In this document: in pieces, positions 5,509 to 8,345 of the stretch
Layout of the letters: every line of letters begins with the position of its first letter
Position numbering within the stretch: the first letter of the stretch is position 1
Source of the DNA: Aquirufa sp.
GTDB taxonomy: Bacteria; Bacteroidota; Bacteroidia; Cytophagales; Spirosomataceae
DNA length: 8,345 nt
Direction: 5' to 3'
Assembly: GCA_030833145.1 (NCBI GenBank)
Contig: JAURHT010000086.1
Coordinates: forward strand, 1-8,345
Position numbers and translations under genes: made by a program
Notes under the pieces: generated by a model
Databases searched by the model: none
Told to the model about the DNA's origin: nothing
What the model saw: the letters and a program-made list of their open reading frames with translations, nothing else

Positions 5509-6009
5509 TTAGCTCTTCTTTCTTGGCTTCATCTTCAAACTATCCGCTGGATAGGTTGCTTTCAACATCGCCATTTGGGACTTAGCCCAGTTGATGATTT
5601 TAGCGCGGTCAGCGTCTGTTAATTTGGCATTACTATGTAAACCGAAATACGTGTAAGACGGCATTGGCATTTCGCCCTCTTCTACCTGCTCAATCGTCTC
5701 TTCTAATTTGTGGTTTTGCACCGCGATAGGCATCTTCGTAAATGTCGCGAAGTTCAAGTGGCGCTTGCCATCATTTACGTGGTGATCCAGCCAAAACCCA
5801 ACCGGCTGCACGTTGCTATACCAAGGATAGGTAGATTTGTTCGAGTGGCAATCGTTGCAGGCATTTTCTAACAAGACTTTTACGTCTGCAGGAACCTCGT
5901 ACTTTGTTTCGATGGCGTATGTGTTATCGTTCGAGAGGTTTTTCTCTGTGGGAACGAATTGGATGGCGATTAATACAACGATTAATCCAACGATGATTTT
6001 GTTTTTCAT
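5509..6009 (-). CDS. Haem-binding domain protein (Haem_bd family, c-type)
   Basis: The product has 166 residues. Residues 4-19 (KIIVGLIVVLIAIQFV) form an N-terminal signal or membrane anchor, so the protein works in the periplasm. The haem c attachment site CNDCH is at 51-55 and is followed by SNKSTYPWYSNVQPVGFW, characteristic of the Haem_bd family of Bacteroidota. The likely distal ligand is a Met in EGEMPMPSYTY. The HHVNDGKRHLNF segment (76-87) is also family-typical. Family members are small monohaem cytochromes whose electron partners are mostly unknown. It starts 29 nt after the asparaginase-like gene and appears to be the last gene of the operon. Its TAA stop abuts array C directly. 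Confidence 0.88.
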   Translation of the reverse strand: MKNKIIVGLIVVLIAIQFVPTEKNLSNDNTYAIETKYEVPADVKVLLENACNDCHSNKSTYPWYSNVQPVGFWLDHHVNDGKRHLNFATFTKMPIAVQNHKLEETIEQVEEGEMPMPSYTYFGLHSNAKLTDADRAKIINWAKSQMAMLKATYPADSLKMKPRKKS

Positions 6010-6038
6010 GATTAACAGGGTTTTAAAAATGCAAGGTA

Positions 6039-6524
6039 TTAATTAATTGTCTCGAATTCACCCTTCTCCAAGTTCTTGCGGACGTTATTCGTCGCAAAAA
6101 TCTTTCCATTCATCGAAATGTAGACTCCGGGTTCTAGAATTTGGAGGAATGCCAAAGCACTACCCAGATTAAACATCCCATCCGAGCTACCAAATTTATA
6201 GGGAATCATGGCGCCGGTGAGGACGATGGTTTTGGCCAAATTCTGCGCGGCCAAGTACTGCGCCGTTTGGACCATCGTGTCTGTTCCGTGGGTAATTAAA
6301 ATGCGATCTGCGGAGGCAGAGGCACACGCAAAGGAAATCAACTGGCGATCGACGTCACTGAACTCTAAGCTATCTTTCATGAGCAAGGTATCGATTGAAA
6401 CATCGAGTCTGCTCCGGCCCTTTTCGAGCATCTCCGGTAAGTGCGTATCCTTAAAGAATAACGACCCATTTAGTTCGTTGTATTCCTTGTCAAAAGTGCC
6501 GCCAGTTACAAAGATTTGGATCAT
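6039..6524 (-). CDS. Single-domain asparaginase-like protein
   Basis: The product has 161 residues from ATG 6524, one base after the stop of the YHYH gene. A start 13 codons earlier (6563) is possible but overlaps that gene and adds no family sequence. It matches the N-terminal catalytic domain of L-asparaginases: VTGGTFDK with the nucleophile Thr10, ITHGTDTM with Thr81 and Asp82, LTGAMIP (102-108), SSDGMFNL (113-120), and Lys150 in TNNVRKN, which would correspond to the catalytic Lys. The full family is about 330-350 residues, so the C-terminal domain is absent. The next gene begins 29 nt on, so no frameshifted remainder is present. Catalytic residues look intact; activity on asparagine is uncertain. 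There is no signal peptide. Confidence 0.82.
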   Translation of the reverse strand: MIQIFVTGGTFDKEYNELNGSLFFKDTHLPEMLEKGRSRLDVSIDTLLMKDSLEFSDVDRQLISFACASASADRILITHGTDTMVQTAQYLAAQNLAKTIVLTGAMIPYKFGSSDGMFNLGSALAFLQILEPGVYISMNGKIFATNNVRKNLEKGEFETIN

Positions 6525-6525
6525 C

Positions 6526-7860
6526 TTATTTACGTTGATAAGTGCTTGTTGTTTGTGTGCCATTTACGTCTGTAAAGTTAAACGTAAATAATCCAGAAGT
6601 GTTCCAGGAATAGTTAACGGTGCCTGTTTTGGTGCCTATTTTATAAGTTAAATTATAGCTAGAGCTTGTGGGAGCGCTAAAATCGGTGATGGTTGCGCCG
6701 GTTAATGGGGTTAATGCGGGTCTAACGGAGGACGAAAAGGCTTGGGGTAAAATTTGGTTTTCTGGTGCGGGAGTGGTGGGATCTAGGCTTACTTTTCCGC
6801 GCATCGCACCTATCACATACGGGTAATTCGTGGTTCCGTGGTAATGGTAATTTCCTTTCCATTCGTGGCCGTGATTAGCGTCGAGGGTTAGCATGGCGGT
6901 TCCGTCCGGTTCTTTGGCCCCATAAACGGCAAAACCATCTAAGGCAAAGGCAATCGCTTTCAAGCCAGAAATAGTGGACAAATGCAAGGGCGCGGCATGG
7001 TAATGGTAGTCGTCCCCGCGACCACAGTGACCGCCCCACTGATCGAGCTCGCCTATGGCAAAAGAGTCTTCCCCCCGGTTATTCAGCGCATTAAAAATAG
7101 GAACACCATTGACCGCCAAAGCTACCGCCCCTTTCATGAAATTATTCGTTGTGCTCAAGGGTGTAGTCGCATAGACAGGCTGCAACGGAATGGACCAATG
7201 GTTCGTGCCCGTATAAGGCTGTGGGATAGGGACTTGCTGTTGCCAAGCCGTGATGCCGATCATCATATTGTGGTTCGGTATTCCATTGGAATTCACATAA
7301 AAATAGGTTGCGTCAGATGCGGTACTCAGCGCCGGTTTATAGGGTGCAAAGGCGGAGTCAAGAAAGCTAACCGTTGTTTTGGGAATGGTGGTAACGGGTG
7401 TGCTGGGGGTTACCGGAGTGATTTCTGTGGCTGTTTTACAGGCTAAGGCAATAAAAGCAAGCACTAAGCAAGAATAAGCGAGCCTTCTGAAGACTAAACC
7501 CACCCGTAATTTTTCGATGAAAAGTAGCGTAAAAAAGCAGACCATCAATAGATAAAAATAGGGCAAATAGGAGACAGGTTTTTCTACTTCTATATCACCA
7601 TTTATTCGAAAACTACGTTTGATTTTTAAGGCCGCGAATTTCTGATCTGCTATGCTCAATTCCGCAATAGGAACGCGCACTTTTACCCCCTGAAACTGTT
7701 CCAAAATCAAATCAGTAGCAGTAGCCGAGGAGAAATTTCCGGAGACAGTTTCACCCGTTTTTAAATGCCAAATCCTTAGCACATCGTGCTGTCCATAATG
7801 GCCACCTTCGTGCGCAAAAATCGAAACCGAAATCAGTAAAAAAAGGAGGGTATTTTTCAT
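6526..7860 (-). CDS. YHYH-domain protein with N-terminal SHD1-like domain and membrane segments
   Basis: The product has 444 residues. It starts with a signal peptide (MKNTLLFLLISVSIFA, 1-16), giving a His-rich mature start HEGGHYGQHD. Residues 30-76 (WHLKTGETVSGNF through VPIAELSIADQKF) resemble the small beta domain SHD1. A transmembrane segment follows at about 98-115. A second hydrophobic stretch (127-141) ends in IALAC, which looks like an internal lipobox. A Thr/Pro linker (143-165) leads to the YHYH domain, with WGGHCGRGDDYHYH (275-288) and a second YHYH at 338-341; Cys279 and many His suggest metal binding. The tail (about 390-444) is beta-rich. The YHYH domain's function is not established. 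It starts 2 nt after the PEBP-like gene, so the two are co-transcribed. Confidence 0.85.
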   Translation of the reverse strand: MKNTLLFLLISVSIFAHEGGHYGQHDVLRIWHLKTGETVSGNFSSATATDLILEQFQGVKVRVPIAELSIADQKFAALKIKRSFRINGDIEVEKPVSYLPYFYLLMVCFFTLLFIEKLRVGLVFRRLAYSCLVLAFIALACKTATEITPVTPSTPVTTIPKTTVSFLDSAFAPYKPALSTASDATYFYVNSNGIPNHNMMIGITAWQQQVPIPQPYTGTNHWSIPLQPVYATTPLSTTNNFMKGAVALAVNGVPIFNALNNRGEDSFAIGELDQWGGHCGRGDDYHYHAAPLHLSTISGLKAIAFALDGFAVYGAKEPDGTAMLTLDANHGHEWKGNYHYHGTTNYPYVIGAMRGKVSLDPTTPAPENQILPQAFSSSVRPALTPLTGATITDFSAPTSSSYNLTYKIGTKTGTVNYSWNTSGLFTFNFTDVNGTQTTSTYQRK

Positions 7861-7862
7861 GG

Positions 7863-8345
7863 CTAAAGTCGCGTATAGTTGACTAATATTTCGGATTTCG
7901 CTAAGAGTTTTCCAGACATCGCTGCTACGACCACGTCCATGGTTGTAGCGCTAGGAGAGGTGCTCACTACGGGAGGAGACGACAAAGCATATACGGTGAT
8001 TATATAGGTTTTTGCTCCCGGACCCTGCGAGCAGGGAGGCGTGTACATATTTTTACCGTTCACTGTATTAATGCCCCAGCTACCTATGTTTGTTACATTT
8101 TCGCCTAATTCTTTCACACTGGAAGCGATATTGTAAACACACATGTAGACGTGTTTATCGCCGCCCGTTGGTGGGAAATGGTGCATGGTGATCGCATAGC
8201 TTGTTGTGCCGGCCGGGGCTCCAGACCATTGAATTAATGGAGATGTACTGGAGCCATCGCAGGTATATTTAACCGGAAATGCCCCGCCATTGGTGAATTC
8301 CGAACTATAGGCTTTGAAGTCACTGGATGTAGGAGTCGGAGTTAC
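7863..8345 (-). CDS. PEBP / YbhB-YbcL-like protein, C-terminal part (5' end outside window)
   Basis: The frame is open from the right window edge to the TAG at 7863-7865, giving 160 residues. An internal Met is not the start, because clear family sequence lies upstream of it. Family features are FTNGGAFPVKYTCDGSSTSPLIQW (visible residues 17-40), KHVYMCVYNI (64-73), GSWGINTVNGKNMY (88-101) and TPPCSQGPGAKTYIITVYAL (102-121). Where classical PEBPs have the ligand-site DPDAP, this protein has MHHFP (54-58). The visible start VTPTPTSS looks like a linker after a secretion or lipoprotein signal. The ligand is unknown. It is the first visible gene of the four-gene operon, so the promoter lies beyond the window. 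Confidence 0.85.
   Translation of the reverse strand, partial: VTPTPTSSDFKAYSSEFTNGGAFPVKYTCDGSSTSPLIQWSGAPAGTTSYAITMHHFPPTGGDKHVYMCVYNIASSVKELGENVTNIGSWGINTVNGKNMYTPPCSQGPGAKTYIITVYALSSPPVVSTSPSATTMDVVVAAMSGKLLAKSEILVNYTRL

Noticed and set aside
6982..7446. A 154-codon plus-strand open frame opposite the YHYH gene.
   Set aside because: Its composition is irregular, it shows no family motifs, and the opposite strand encodes a clear YHYH domain over the same span.
7863..8186. Taking the Met at 8186 as the start of the PEBP-like protein.
   Set aside because: The frame stays open to the window edge and encodes conserved PEBP sequence upstream of that Met, so the true start lies outside the window.

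Overview
The window looks like chromosomal DNA of a Bacteroidota bacterium, probably of the Cytophagales type. The evidence is the gene set: an RhlE-like DEAD-box helicase with a basic tail, a bacterial GH3-family protein, a DUF6364/PIN toxin-antitoxin pair, a Haem_bd-type c-haem protein, and YHYH and PEBP secreted proteins. Clear Shine-Dalgarno sequences are absent and leaders are A/T-rich, which also fits. The genus cannot be fixed from sequence reading alone.

Layout. Positions 1-2642 (+) hold the end of a DEAD-box RNA helicase, an exported TPR protein and a GH3-family acyl-adenylate enzyme. They are spaced 7-10 nt apart and are probably co-transcribed. Positions 2835-3944 (-) form an A+T-richer island with a DUF6364-like antitoxin, an overlapping PIN-domain toxin and, after a stem-loop, a DUF2442-like protein. 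Positions 4039-5082 (+) hold a zinc-dependent, probably NADPH-linked, alcohol dehydrogenase that diverges from the antitoxin gene. Positions 5509-8345 (-) are a tight four-gene operon, transcribed right to left: a PEBP/YbhB-like protein (its 5' end lies outside the window), a membrane-anchored YHYH protein, a single-domain asparaginase-like protein and a c-haem protein. Three of these four products look exported; the asparaginase-like protein has no signal peptide.

The most striking signal is non-coding. Directly after the stop codons of the GH3, alcohol dehydrogenase and haem-protein genes lies the same two-part module, always oriented with the gene. The first part is an array of tiny hairpins separated by TTAGTC, with a 19-nt period (5-bp stem, 3-nt loop, 5-bp stem, 6-nt spacer). 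The second part, 50-85 nt further on, is a larger stem-loop built on TATTGACA / TGTCAATA with a 5-nt loop. Stem sequences differ between copies but stay complementary. Two modules share a 45-nt block at 40/45 identity. A fourth TTGACA stem-loop follows the PIN toxin gene. Structure appears to be what is conserved, which suggests 3'-end processing, termination, or a REP-like dispersed element. Two of the modules meet tail to tail in the 426-nt convergent gap at 5083-5508.
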